IMG/VR virus record: IMGVR_UViG_3300034121_001318
Coordinates: 1 to 36,678 of that record
DNA from: a virus
Length of the DNA: 36,678 nt
Reading direction: 5' to 3' (one strand)
Both the position numbers and the translations under genes were made by a program. The notes beneath the pieces were generated by a model that did no database searches, was not told where the DNA came from, and saw nothing but the letters and a program-made list of their open reading frames with translations. Shown here piece by piece: positions 6,543 to 12,640 of the stretch. Numbering within the stretch: the stretch's first letter is position 1; the number at the start of each line of letters is the position of its first letter.

Positions 6543-6600
6543 CTCGAAATCGAGCGTTGGGTTAAACCAACCGTGGGTTCGAATCCCACCCCTTCCGCCA
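6543..6600 (+). other. attP: attP: 3' part of tRNA-Ser(CGA)
   Basis: The stretch reads as a tRNA from the anticodon loop to CCA: loop CTCGAAA (anticodon CGA, 6545-6547), anticodon stem 3' side TCGAG, a long variable arm GTTGG-GTTAAA-CCAAC, T arm GTGGG-TTCGAAT-CCCAC, acceptor CCCTTCC, discriminator G and CCA. The long variable arm marks a serine tRNA. No matching 5' acceptor (GGAAGGG) or D arm lies upstream, so it is not a complete gene. Integration here would rebuild the host tRNA. The excisionase-like gene and integrase follow directly. Confidence 0.85.
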
Positions 6601-6603
6601 ATT

Positions 6604-6644
6604 TTCTCTGTGGAATACGCGCAGCATCAGTGACTTACAGAGAA
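6604..6644. repeat. Inverted repeat next to attP
   Basis: TTCTCTGT (6604-6611) and ACAGAGAA (6637-6644) are perfect 8-bp inverted copies 25 bases apart, starting 4 bases after the tRNA-like core. They may be integrase or excisionase arm sites. Confidence 0.5.
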
Positions 6645-6663
6645 TAGTTAAAGTGAATCAAAG

Positions 6664-6692
6664 TTGACTCTCGTCGTTAATTTTAGTTAGAA
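6664..6692 (+). promoter_or_regulatory. Possible promoter for excisionase-integrase genes
   Basis: TTGACT (6664-6669) is followed after 17 bases by TTAGAA in an A/T-rich stretch. The -10 match is weak. Its place between attP and the excisionase-like gene is appropriate. Confidence 0.3.
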
Positions 6693-6705
6693 ATTGGAAA
6701 GTTAT

Positions 6706-6724
6706 GGCACTTGGCTGGCACTTG
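6706..6724 (+). repeat. Two direct repeats GGCACTTG, 11-bp period
   Basis: GGCACTTG occurs at 6706-6713 and 6717-6724, one helical turn apart, just before the excisionase-like start. Excisionases commonly bind such phased direct repeats, so these are candidate sites for the product of 6744-6965. Confidence 0.45.
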
Positions 6725-6743
6725 TGGCTTATTTGGCTGCAAC

Positions 6744-6965
6744 ATGAACAGCGAGACATTCACCTTGAGCATCCAAGAGGCGGCTAAAATTACGGGATAT
6801 TCCGGCTATATGATCCGACGGTTTGCTCATGCAGGGGCTTTTTGTGCCTGTATGCCACGGGGAAAAAGGGGCGGGTGGGAAATTGTTCGTCCAAGCTTTG
6901 AGCAGTGGTGGAGAGATAAGCGAGCAGCTTCATCAAACAGGAACAACGGCCATGCCAAGAAGTAG
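6744..6965 (+). CDS. Excisionase-like MerR/AlpA-type DNA-binding protein, copy 1
   Basis: This 73-residue protein starts at ATG 6744. The earlier TTG at 6711 lies in the direct repeats and is less likely. It has a short helix-turn-helix (IQEAAKITGYSGYMIRRFAHAG) followed by a wing with PRGKRGGWEIVRPSFEQWW, a layout of MerR-family excisionase and AlpA-type proteins. It overlaps the integrase start by 14 bases and lies next to attP, so control of excision is the natural role. It has a close paralogue at 8919-9122, about 80 percent identical over 54 residues by hand alignment. This copy is more A/T-rich at third positions. Confidence 0.7.
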   Translation: MNSETFTLSIQEAAKITGYSGYMIRRFAHAGAFCACMPRGKRGGWEIVRPSFEQWWRDKRAASSNRNNGHAKK

Positions 6966-7956
6966 TAACGCGGTCAGATACAAGGTTAGGAAGGCACCAG
7001 GGCGTTCGGAAAGCCCGTGGGTCTGCGACTTTCACGCGCATGGAGAACGCATTCGACGGTTCTTTCCTTCCGAAGAATTAGCCTGGGCCGAGGGGGCCAA
7101 GCTCACCGCTCGCGTGACCGAGAAAGGAATGCAGTCGCTACGCAACCCTGACGGTTTGACGGTCAAGGCCGCGCTCCGAATGTTCGTAAACGAGGCCGAT
7201 CCGAAAAGCTCCAGCCACGAGGAAAAGCTGGCCATTTTTGAGAAGGCATTCGGCAAGGCGTTCAGCGGGGCGGTGGGCGACATCGAGGCCGTGGCCTTGA
7301 GGAAGTGGATAAAGGGACGGTCGGCCAACACGAACACGCAGGCCATGTATTTCCGCTACGCTCGGATGTTCTTTGGTTACCTCGCCAGCAACCGGCTCAT
7401 CCCGCACGACCCGATAACCGCAGTGCCAGCGCCGAAGACCAAGCCAGGGCGGAACATCCTCACGCCAGGGCAAATGTCGGCCCTGCTCAATCTCGAGCTG
7501 CCCGACCATGTGCGGGCCTTGCTCCTGCTCGGCGGCTTCGCTGGGCTGCGGACTGAGGAGGTGGAGCGCATGGATTGGTCGCACATCAACACCAAGTCGG
7601 GCCAGATCCACGTCCCGCCGGGCGCGATGAAGGACTCGGGTGGCTATGACCAGCGCATTGTGGATTTCACCGAGCCGCTCAATCGACGCAAGTCGTGGCT
7701 GGCCAAGCAATCGGGCAAGATCATTCCTGTGGCTTCGGAAACCTTTCACACCCACCGCCGGCGGGCCTGCGCGCCTGTGCTGGCCGAGTGGCCGGACAAC
7801 TGCCTTCGCCACTCGTTCGCTACTTACCACTTAGGAAAAGCCAAAAACGCAGGGCTGACGGCTTATCAAATGGGCCACACGAACCCTTCAATGGTGCAGC
7901 GGGTCTATGCTGTGCCGGCGGCGCTTGCCGATTGGCAAGCTTGGTGGCAGCTTTAA
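6952..7956 (+). CDS. int: Tyrosine recombinase integrase
   Basis: This 334-residue integrase starts at ATG 6952 inside the end of the excisionase-like gene; residues upstream of it in the same frame are translations of that gene. Residues 1-170 hold the arm and core-binding region. The catalytic residues are Arg200 (GLRTEEV), Lys227 (GAMKDSG), Arg286 in NCLRHSFAT, His309 in MGHTNPS and nucleophile Tyr319. The box II position that is usually His is Asn283, a variant I recall from integrases of the NxLRHSF type. It would recombine the tRNA-Ser-derived attP just upstream with the host gene. The family assignment is secure. Confidence 0.95.
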   Translation: MPRSSNAVRYKVRKAPGRSESPWVCDFHAHGERIRRFFPSEELAWAEGAKLTARVTEKGMQSLRNPDGLTVKAALRMFVNEADPKSSSHEEKLAIFEKAFGKAFSGAVGDIEAVALRKWIKGRSANTNTQAMYFRYARMFFGYLASNRLIPHDPITAVPAPKTKPGRNILTPGQMSALLNLELPDHVRALLLLGGFAGLRTEEVERMDWSHINTKSGQIHVPPGAMKDSGGYDQRIVDFTEPLNRRKSWLAKQSGKIIPVASETFHTHRRRACAPVLAEWPDNCLRHSFATYHLGKAKNAGLTAYQMGHTNPSMVQRVYAVPAALADWQAWWQL

Positions 7957-7958
7957 CC

Positions 7959-8147
7959 ATGCCTAACCAGAGGGCAAAAAACATAAAGCGCACCACCATT
8001 ACGGTGGAGAAAGCTTCGCACGCGTGGGCCGTGGCCGAGGGGCAGGCAAGAGGCATCAACGATTTCAGCACTTTCGTCCGCGTGCTGATCGCGGCAGAAA
8101 AAAAACGAATGGAAAGGGGGCGGAATGAAAAGAAAGATCGAAGTTGA
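7959..8147 (+). CDS. Ribbon-helix-helix-like protein 1
   Basis: This 62-residue protein starts at ATG 7959, two bases after the integrase stop. A beta strand (KRTTITVEKAS) is followed by two helices (AWAVAEGQARG and FSTFVRVLIAAEKKRM), the ribbon-helix-helix plan of Arc/MetJ/CopG-type dimeric DNA-binding proteins. The ends are very basic. It overlaps the next gene by 23 bases. It is the first of four such genes in about 1 kb. A regulator is expected, and its target is unknown. Confidence 0.6.
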   Translation: MPNQRAKNIKRTTITVEKASHAWAVAEGQARGINDFSTFVRVLIAAEKKRMERGRNEKKDRS

Positions 8148-8298
8148 GATGGACGCGCAAACCATTGAGGCCATCGATGCAGTCAGGGGGGCGCTTTCCC
8201 GCTCTGAATACCTCGACAGGCTTCTTAAAAGGTATCAGGGTGTCACACGTCATCACACGCCGGACAGAGACTGCAAAAAGCAAAAACGTAAAACATAG
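8125..8298 (+). CDS. Ribbon-helix-helix-like protein 2
   Basis: This 57-residue protein begins at ATG 8125 with a purine-rich AAAGGGGGCGGA stretch upstream as ribosome binding site. The strand KRKIEVEMD is followed by a helix (AQTIEAIDAVRG) and a second helix (SRSEYLDRLLKRYQ), with the Ser-Arg-Ser-Glu turn typical of ribbon-helix-helix proteins. A basic tail follows. It is too short for many gene finders. It probably acts as a DNA-binding dimer. Confidence 0.6.
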   Translation: MKRKIEVEMDAQTIEAIDAVRGALSRSEYLDRLLKRYQGVTRHHTPDRDCKKQKRKT

Positions 8299-8468
8299 GG
8301 GTAAGACGACAGATGTCCTACCCCCCAAGGTTACCCTGTCGCTTATGAATGACCAAGAATTAGCAATTGCGTGCGTGTTGTATGTCGCTAAACAAGAGCA
8401 AATTACGCCTCTAGAAGTATTATGGGGTCTTGTCCCCATTGCGAACCGTCAGATAGTGTGTGACGGTT
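8298..8468 (+). promoter_or_regulatory. Leader region with three hairpins
   Basis: The 176 bases between the second and third ribbon-helix-helix genes carry GGGGTA/TACCCC (8298-8324), ATGGGG-tcttgt-CCCCAT (8422-8439) and AACCGTCA/TGACGGTT (8444-8468). The last ends six bases before ATG 8475, and its arms resemble the palindromes at 8713 and 8884. Operator or attenuation functions are possible. Confidence 0.45.
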
Positions 8469-8503
8469 GCCAGCATGAAAAAGAACCAGAGCAAGCCGCG
8501 TGA
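8345..8503 (+). CDS. Possible small protein
   Basis: A 52-residue frame opens at ATG 8345 and ends 29 bases inside the third ribbon-helix-helix gene. It has a hydrophobic start (ELAIACVLYVAK) and a C-terminal Cys-x-x-Cys (CDGC). It also spans two of the hairpins of this leader region, and there is no clear ribosome binding site, so it may be chance. No family is recognised. Confidence 0.3.
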   Translation: MNDQELAIACVLYVAKQEQITPLEVLWGLVPIANRQIVCDGCQHEKEPEQAA

Positions 8504-8696
8504 CCGCGCCGCCAATCGCATCCGCAAAACCATTCCGTTCCCCGACACGCTGGCGAAGGAAATCCAGCGCATTGCCGACGAGAAATATCACGGCGACTTT
8601 ACCCGCGCCGTGCTTGAGGAGATGGCTCGCCGGCATCCGTGTGCGCGAGAGTTTTTGCGGACGAATACAACGGGCAAATTCTCGACCAAAAAATAA
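8475..8696 (+). CDS. Ribbon-helix-helix-like protein 3
   Basis: This 73-residue protein starts at ATG 8475, just after the AACCGTCA hairpin. A basic arm (about residues 1-20) leads to a strand RIRKTIPFPD, then helix TLAKEIQRIADEKYHG and helix DFTRAVLEEMARRH. The strand and first helix match protein 4 (8749-8922: TRKTISFPLALAREIAQ), so the two look like diverged duplicates. A palindrome follows its stop at 8713-8727. It probably represses or activates nearby early promoters. Confidence 0.6.
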   Translation: MKKNQSKPRDRAANRIRKTIPFPDTLAKEIQRIADEKYHGDFTRAVLEEMARRHPCAREFLRTNTTGKFSTKK

Positions 8697-8712
8697 TTGG
8701 AAATATTTCTTG

Positions 8713-8727
8713 AGCCGTCTGACGGCT
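8713..8727. promoter_or_regulatory. 15-bp palindrome AGCCGTCTGACGGCT, copy 1
   Basis: This is a perfect 7+1+7 palindrome between ribbon-helix-helix genes 3 and 4. The same 15 bases (16 with the preceding G) recur at 8884-8898. It is a candidate operator; as a short hairpin without a T run it is a poor terminator. Confidence 0.6.
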
Positions 8728-8748
8728 GGTGGTAGAAACACCACCTAG

Positions 8749-8922
8749 ATGCAAGGAACTACCCGCAAGACGATTTCGTTTCCCCTCGCTTTAGCTAGGG
8801 AAATTGCCCAGTGCGCGGCAAAAGATCACCGTAACTTTAGCAAGCAGGTCGTCGCTATTTGCGAGGATCTTTTTTTTGCCAAGAGCCGTCTGACGGCTTG
8901 TAAAGCGAAAGGCAAGAAATGA
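8749..8922 (+). CDS. Ribbon-helix-helix-like protein 4
   Basis: This 57-residue gene starts at ATG 8749 and its stop overlaps the ATG of the second excisionase-like gene by 4 bases. A strand (TRKTISFPL) leads into helix ALAREIAQCAAKD and helix NFSKQVVAICEDLFF, then a Lys-rich tail. It resembles protein 3 in strand and first helix. The second copy of the palindrome AGCCGTCTGACGGCT lies inside its 3' end, coding for SRLTA. It is a probable DNA-binding dimer. Confidence 0.6.
   Translation: MQGTTRKTISFPLALAREIAQCAAKDHRNFSKQVVAICEDLFFAKSRLTACKAKGKK
8884..8898. promoter_or_regulatory. 15-bp palindrome AGCCGTCTGACGGCT, copy 2
   Basis: This second exact copy lies within the 3' end of ribbon-helix-helix gene 4, about 20 bases before the start of the excisionase-like paralogue at 8919. 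It is placed to control that gene and those after it. Confidence 0.6.
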
Positions 8923-9122
8923 GCACCGGCGACTTTATCATTCGCCCCGAGGACGCGGCAGCCATGACCGGCTACAGCGTTTATATGATCCGCCGCTTCG
9001 CACATCGCGGCGAGTTCGCGGCCTGTATGCCGAGAGGCAAGCGCGGCGGGTGGGAAATCGTCAAACCAAGTTTCGAGGCGTGGTGGAACAACAAACGCGC
9101 TTCCTCATCAAACAGAAAATAA
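8919..9122 (+). CDS. Excisionase-like MerR/AlpA-type protein, copy 2
   Basis: This 67-residue paralogue of the 6744 gene has the same helix-turn-helix and wing (TGYSVYMIRRFAHRG, PRGKRGGWEIVKPSF). Codons are G/C-ending as in the rest of the genome, unlike copy 1, so the copies have either evolved under different pressure or one was acquired. With one copy beside attP and the other heading the early membrane/coiled-coil genes, copy 2 may be an early regulator (Cox or AlpA-like) rather than an excisionase. The DNA-binding fold is well supported by pattern. Confidence 0.65.
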   Translation: MSTGDFIIRPEDAAAMTGYSVYMIRRFAHRGEFAACMPRGKRGGWEIVKPSFEAWWNNKRASSSNRK

Positions 9123-9129
9123 AAACCAC

Positions 9130-9333
9130 ATGGACCCTATCACCATCATCATCGCCACCGGCTGCGTGGCATCACTCGTCGGCCTCGCATTTATGAGCGG
9201 CCACGAATACGGGAGAAAAAACGGTATTGTTGCGGCGCGCATTGCCGAGCGCAACCTCGCCAACCTCCGCGTCAATGGAGTGCTGGCCAGCGAAAACCGC
9301 CGCGCACCGCGCACTCGGAGGACGCGCAAGTGA
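9130..9333 (+). CDS. Small membrane-anchored protein
   Basis: This 67-residue protein has an N-terminal hydrophobic segment (residues 4-22, ITIIIATGCVASLVGLAFM) and a strongly basic C-terminal tail (APRTRRTRK). It would be anchored in the inner membrane with the basic part probably in the cytoplasm. It overlaps the next gene by 4 bases (GTGA). It belongs to a run of tiny early genes of unknown function. Confidence 0.6.
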   Translation: MDPITIIIATGCVASLVGLAFMSGHEYGRKNGIVAARIAERNLANLRVNGVLASENRRAPRTRRTRK

Positions 9334-9500
9334 GCATTAACCCGCGTCTTCGCTATGCCGACAACCTCGGCACTCTTCCCTGCATTGACCCGCTCCTTCT
9401 TGGGCGCGTCATGGACCGGCTGTGCAATGGCCGCACTCCGACCCTACGGCAGCGCGTTGTCGTTGCCCTGGCTCAACTCCGCAACCGCCTGAGCCGATGA
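9330..9500 (+). CDS. Small hypothetical protein
   Basis: A 56-residue frame starts at GTG 9330 (GTGA overlap with the previous stop) and its stop overlaps the next ATG by 4 bases. It is basic with Leu-rich helical stretches (DPLLLGRVMDRL and RVVVALAQLRNRL). It is too short for standard gene calling but the overlaps at both ends argue that it is translated. No family is recognised. Confidence 0.5.
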   Translation: MSINPRLRYADNLGTLPCIDPLLLGRVMDRLCNGRTPTLRQRVVVALAQLRNRLSR

Positions 9501-9595
9501 CCCCTCTTCCTCCCGACAATTCGATTGCCGCAATGCTGCTTCTTACCTCTTTGGCCATTGGCTTGGTGCTGCTCGTTGAATTTTTCGCCCGATGA
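9497..9595 (+). CDS. Tiny single-span membrane protein
   Basis: A 32-residue frame starts at ATG 9497 and ends in an ATGA overlap with the next gene. After a polar start it is one hydrophobic helix (residues 10-29, IAAMLLLTSLAIGLVLLVEF) with a terminal Arg. The overlaps at both ends and clean membrane segment favour a real gene. The function is unknown. Confidence 0.5.
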   Translation: MTPLPPDNSIAAMLLLTSLAIGLVLLVEFFAR

Positions 9596-9960
9596 AAGGC
9601 ACCGGCAACCACCACATAAGGCTGATCGGCGGCAAATTCTTTGTCGTTCTTCGCCAGGCCGACCGCGACATGAAGGTCTTCGCCGGCACCGCCATCAGCG
9701 AGGCCCGGCAAACCCGCGATGACTTAATGCGGGAGCTTGGCCTTTTGACCCTGACTCGCCAAGAGCGCCGCGCACAAATCGCACAAGCGGAAGAAGCGCA
9801 GGAAGCACCACAGGCGCGATTGCCGAAACGCCCGTTTGAATACTTTGCCACCGGCTGCGTGACTCTGCTCGCGGCGGTCTACGGAACGCAAGCGGCTTAC
9901 GATTGGGCGATGGACTCTCTCAATGCGGCCCGCTTGGTGGACGCACGGAGGGTGGCGTGA
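9592..9960 (+). CDS. Hypothetical protein with C-terminal membrane segment
   Basis: This 122-residue protein has a soluble N-terminal part starting with a beta-type stretch (HHIRLIGGKFFVVLRQ), a charged helical middle (to about residue 78) rich in Arg, Glu, Gln and Ala, and a hydrophobic segment around residues 82-100 (EYFATGCVTLLAAVYGTQAA). It lies in the string of small early genes between the regulators and the replication module. No family is recognised. Confidence 0.55.
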   Translation: MKGTGNHHIRLIGGKFFVVLRQADRDMKVFAGTAISEARQTRDDLMRELGLLTLTRQERRAQIAQAEEAQEAPQARLPKRPFEYFATGCVTLLAAVYGTQAAYDWAMDSLNAARLVDARRVA

Positions 9961-10199
9961 TGAGTGACCAGCACTTGAAGGACACCGAGATCAATGCCTT
10001 GCGCGAGGAACTGCAACGGGCGCGTCTAACCGTTGAGCGCCTCGAGGTCGAGGTAAGCGACCTTTACCGTGCCGGCCAGACGGCCACACGCGACAACTTA
10101 GATTTGCGGAAACGTCTGCAAGTTTACATCGACGAGGCAGACGCAGAAATCCAACTGGCCGCGCTACGGCGGGCCGAAGTGGAGGCAATCGAATTATGA
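9960..10199 (+). CDS. Small coiled-coil protein
   Basis: This 79-residue protein starts at ATG 9960, sharing one base with the previous stop. It is almost entirely a predicted coiled coil (heptad-like Leu/Val spacing in INALREELQRARLTVERLE and onwards). It overlaps the next gene by 4 bases. It may pair with the coiled-coil protein encoded directly downstream. The function is unknown. Confidence 0.6.
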   Translation: MSDQHLKDTEINALREELQRARLTVERLEVEVSDLYRAGQTATRDNLDLRKRLQVYIDEADAEIQLAALRRAEVEAIEL

Positions 10200-10654
10200 G
10201 TACTCTCGTAGAGGGAAGGTCACTTGGGGCGGTGGAGCTTGGGGGCTCCGCAAAGGCCGCCCCGGGTGGCTATCCTGTCGGGGCTGTTGGCTTTGGCCCA
10301 TGTTGGGAAGACCAGCCAACTCTGCGGGAACTTTACGACATTGCCTGTGCCGCCATCGTTCGGCAGGAATCCGAGGCCGACGAGTTGCGCGCCGAGGTGG
10401 CGATGTTAAAGCAGGGCATGGTCATGCTGGCCGAGGAGCGCGACGAGGCGCGGGTGCAGTTTCGGTCTGTTGAGGCACTCGGGATGGCCCTGGTCAAAAC
10501 CATTGACGAGCTAAAGACGGAGAAGGCCGAACTGTTTGTGCAACTGGTGAACCTCCAGTCGGGCAGCCGGCGCAGCACCTTGGACGAGATCGCGGAGTCA
10601 GTGAGGGAGAAATACGAGCCAGAATACGAGCGGGAGGCTATGCAGAATGACTAA
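10196..10654 (+). CDS. Coiled-coil protein
   Basis: This 152-residue protein has a Gly/Ala/Pro-rich N-terminal region (1-40) and a long charged helix from about residue 45 to 140, rich in Glu, Arg, Leu and Met (ADELRAEVAMLKQGMVML). The start ATG overlaps the previous stop by 4 bases, and its end overlaps the RuvC-like gene by 8 bases. It looks like a structural partner of its upstream neighbour rather than an enzyme. No family is recognised. Confidence 0.6.
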   Translation: MSTLVEGRSLGAVELGGSAKAAPGGYPVGAVGFGPCWEDQPTLRELYDIACAAIVRQESEADELRAEVAMLKQGMVMLAEERDEARVQFRSVEALGMALVKTIDELKTEKAELFVQLVNLQSGSRRSTLDEIAESVREKYEPEYEREAMQND

Positions 10655-11198
10655 GCTCGTCGCCAACAACTTTGTGATCGGCATTGATCCGGGGCCCGAG
10701 CAATCAGCCTACGTTGAGTTTAATGGTCGGCGCGTTTTGCGGCACGGCATTGCGACTAACAAGGAACTGCACGGGATGATCAGTTTTTTTGGGCAGTCGC
10801 CAATTTTTGTCGAAATGATTGCCAGCTACGGGATGGCCGTGGGCGCGAGCGTTTTTAACACTTGCACGGCGATTGGATGGATCGAAGCCATGGCCGATTG
10901 GTGCGGCATCGAGGCGCAGCGCGTCTTTCGCAAAGACGTGAAGCTGCACCTCTGCAATTCGCCGAGGGCCAAGGACGCCAACGTGCGGCAAGCATTACTG
11001 GACAGACTCGGCCCGCAGGGGACGAAGAAGGCGCCGGGCCCGACGTATGGCGTGCGCTCGCACGAGTGGGCCGCGCTGGCCGTGGCGGTGTATGGGTGGG
11101 ACATGACTTTAGGACGGGCGAGTGGCCTGTCCAAAAACAACAGCACGACGACTGAGGCGCCGTCTGGCTGCAATCAACCAAGCCTCACGGAAAACTAA
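10647..11198 (+). CDS. RuvC-like Holliday junction resolvase
   Basis: This 183-residue protein has an RNase H-fold plan: Asp14 in FVIGIDPGPEQSAY on the first strand, Glu56 in IFVEMIAS, and a C-terminal acidic/His region SHEWAALAVAVYGW (138-151) where the last metal ligands of phage RuvC-like enzymes fall. It would cut branched DNA made by replication or recombination before packaging. It heads the replication and recombination module, with the SSB-like gene next. The last about 25 residues are polar and probably disordered. Confidence 0.75.
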   Translation: MTKLVANNFVIGIDPGPEQSAYVEFNGRRVLRHGIATNKELHGMISFFGQSPIFVEMIASYGMAVGASVFNTCTAIGWIEAMADWCGIEAQRVFRKDVKLHLCNSPRAKDANVRQALLDRLGPQGTKKAPGPTYGVRSHEWAALAVAVYGWDMTLGRASGLSKNNSTTTEAPSGCNQPSLTEN

Positions 11199-11202
11199 TA
11201 AA

Positions 11203-11772
11203 ATGGCAGTATTGCAAGCACCGAAAAGCACGGTCGGTTCTGGACCGCGCATCACCGAGCTGGCGCCGAAAGGCACCTACCTCGCAACCATCCTGGACAT
11301 CGTCGATAAGTTCGGCGTCGAGCGTCCCAAATACGACAACCCGACTGAGATCGAGAAGCTCGACATCACGACCTTTGTGTTCGGCTTCAAGAACAAGGAA
11401 GGCAAGCTCTACCTAGTCAAGACCGGCGATTCGCCCATCACGGCGATGCGGATCTCGAATGGGGAGAAGGCCAAACTGCGCGGGTTTCTCACGCAGTTGA
11501 CCGGCGAGGTGCCCAAGGATGGCTGGGATTACTGCGAGCTGAAAGGCAGCGGCGCGCAGATCACGGTCGCGCACAAAGAGTCAAAGAAGACGGGAAACCC
11601 CTATGCGGTGGTGGCCTCGGTGGCTCCGGTAATGGAAGAAGTGAAGGACAAAGTCCTGCCGGTCTCGGCGTTCTCGGCATTGCTAGAGGGCGGCGAAGCG
11701 GCGGCCCCGGCTAAAGCGGCGACTGCGGTGGCTGCGGTTGAGGAAGACGAAGACGGCGACGCGCCGTTCTAG
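11203..11772 (+). CDS. SSB-like single-stranded DNA-binding protein
   Basis: This 189-residue protein starts at ATG 11203, 4 bases after the resolvase stop; longer in-frame sequence upstream only re-reads that gene. The body (about 15-150) is a beta-rich fold with many Lys residues. A flexible Ala/Gly/Val linker is followed by an acidic C-terminal tip ending EEDEDGDAPF, closely like the DDDIPF tip by which SSB proteins recruit partners. I infer a functional SSB analogue serving the phage replisome. The core fold was not matched to a named family. Confidence 0.65.
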   Translation: MAVLQAPKSTVGSGPRITELAPKGTYLATILDIVDKFGVERPKYDNPTEIEKLDITTFVFGFKNKEGKLYLVKTGDSPITAMRISNGEKAKLRGFLTQLTGEVPKDGWDYCELKGSGAQITVAHKESKKTGNPYAVVASVAPVMEEVKDKVLPVSAFSALLEGGEAAAPAKAATAVAAVEEDEDGDAPF

Positions 11773-11783
11773 GTGAAGCGGGA

Positions 11784-11811
11784 GCCGGGGGAGGTTGCAG
11801 CCTCCTCCGGC
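11784..11811 (+). other. Strong intergenic hairpin
   Basis: GCCGG...GGAGG-TTGCAG-CCTCC...CCGGC forms a G/C-rich stem in the 61-base gap between the SSB-like and nuclease genes. There is no T run, so it is more likely an mRNA-processing, stability or attenuation element than a terminator. Confidence 0.5.
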
Positions 11812-11833
11812 GCCCTAACCCACATCTTACATT

Positions 11834-12640
11834 ATGGCCATTCTCGCGGACACAAAAGCAAGACTCACGGGCTCCCATTGGTATAAGCCAACAGGGGAAC
11901 CGTGTCACCAGTTGCCGAAGTCAAAAGGCGACGGACTTAGGGCGGCGACCATCAGGGACGCCAAGAAGCTGGGACTCCTTCCCAGCGTGACCAACATCCT
12001 CGGCGTCATCGCCAAGCCGGGGCTGGATAAGTGGAAGCTTAATCAGGTGGCTCTGGCGGCTTTTGCCAGTCCACCTGACGGCAAGGAGTCAGAGGACTAC
12101 TACACGGGGCGGATCATCGAGGCGGCGTTTACGCAAGTGGTGCAGGCCGCGGATCTCGGCAGCAAGATCCACGACGGGCTGGAGAAGGTCTTCGAGGGCG
12201 AGGCCGTGCCTGAGGATCTGCTGCCTTATGTGCAGCCGACGCTTGAGTGGAAGTCGAAGCACGGCTTGGTCTTCAGCGAGCGGGAGATTGTCCTGGTCAA
12301 CGAGACTGAAGGCTACGCTGGCCGCTGCGATGTGATCGGCAAAGGCAAAAAGGGGCAGCCGGTCATTCTGGATTACAAGACGCGGAAGACGGAGCCCGGC
12401 AAGGAGGCCACGCCTTACGACGGGCAGGGGATGCAGCTCGCGGCCTATGCCGTGGCGCGTTGGGGCGAGGAGGCGCTGGAAAGCGTCACCGCGGCCAACG
12501 TGTTTATCTCCACGACCGAACCTGGGCGCATGGAAGTGTGCAAGCACGAGAATCTGCGAGGCGAGTGGGAGGCGTTCAAGGCGGCGTGCGTGCTGTGGCG
12601 CCGGCTGAAGGGTTATGACCCGCGGAAGGAGGCGGCATGA
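11834..12640 (+). CDS. RecB/Cas4-like PD-(D/E)XK nuclease
   Basis: This 268-residue nuclease carries the family order: His113 (GSKIHDG), Asp166 (YAGRCDVIG), Asp180-Tyr-Lys182 (VILDYKTRK) and QLAAY at 201-205, the QxxxY motif of RecB-type exonucleases. It would act on DNA ends with two metal ions, in phage recombination or host DNA degradation. It sits between the SSB-like gene and the HNH fusion, in the place where an exonuclease of a recombination pair would be expected. No recognisable annealing protein (Bet/Erf) is present next to it. Confidence 0.8.
   Translation: MAILADTKARLTGSHWYKPTGEPCHQLPKSKGDGLRAATIRDAKKLGLLPSVTNILGVIAKPGLDKWKLNQVALAAFASPPDGKESEDYYTGRIIEAAFTQVVQAADLGSKIHDGLEKVFEGEAVPEDLLPYVQPTLEWKSKHGLVFSEREIVLVNETEGYAGRCDVIGKGKKGQPVILDYKTRKTEPGKEATPYDGQGMQLAAYAVARWGEEALESVTAANVFISTTEPGRMEVCKHENLRGEWEAFKAACVLWRRLKGYDPRKEAA

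Noticed and set aside
6490-6600. A complete tRNA-Ser gene
   Set aside because: Only the part from the anticodon loop to CCA is present. No 5' acceptor strand (GGAAGGG) or D arm precedes it, so it is an attachment site rather than a gene.
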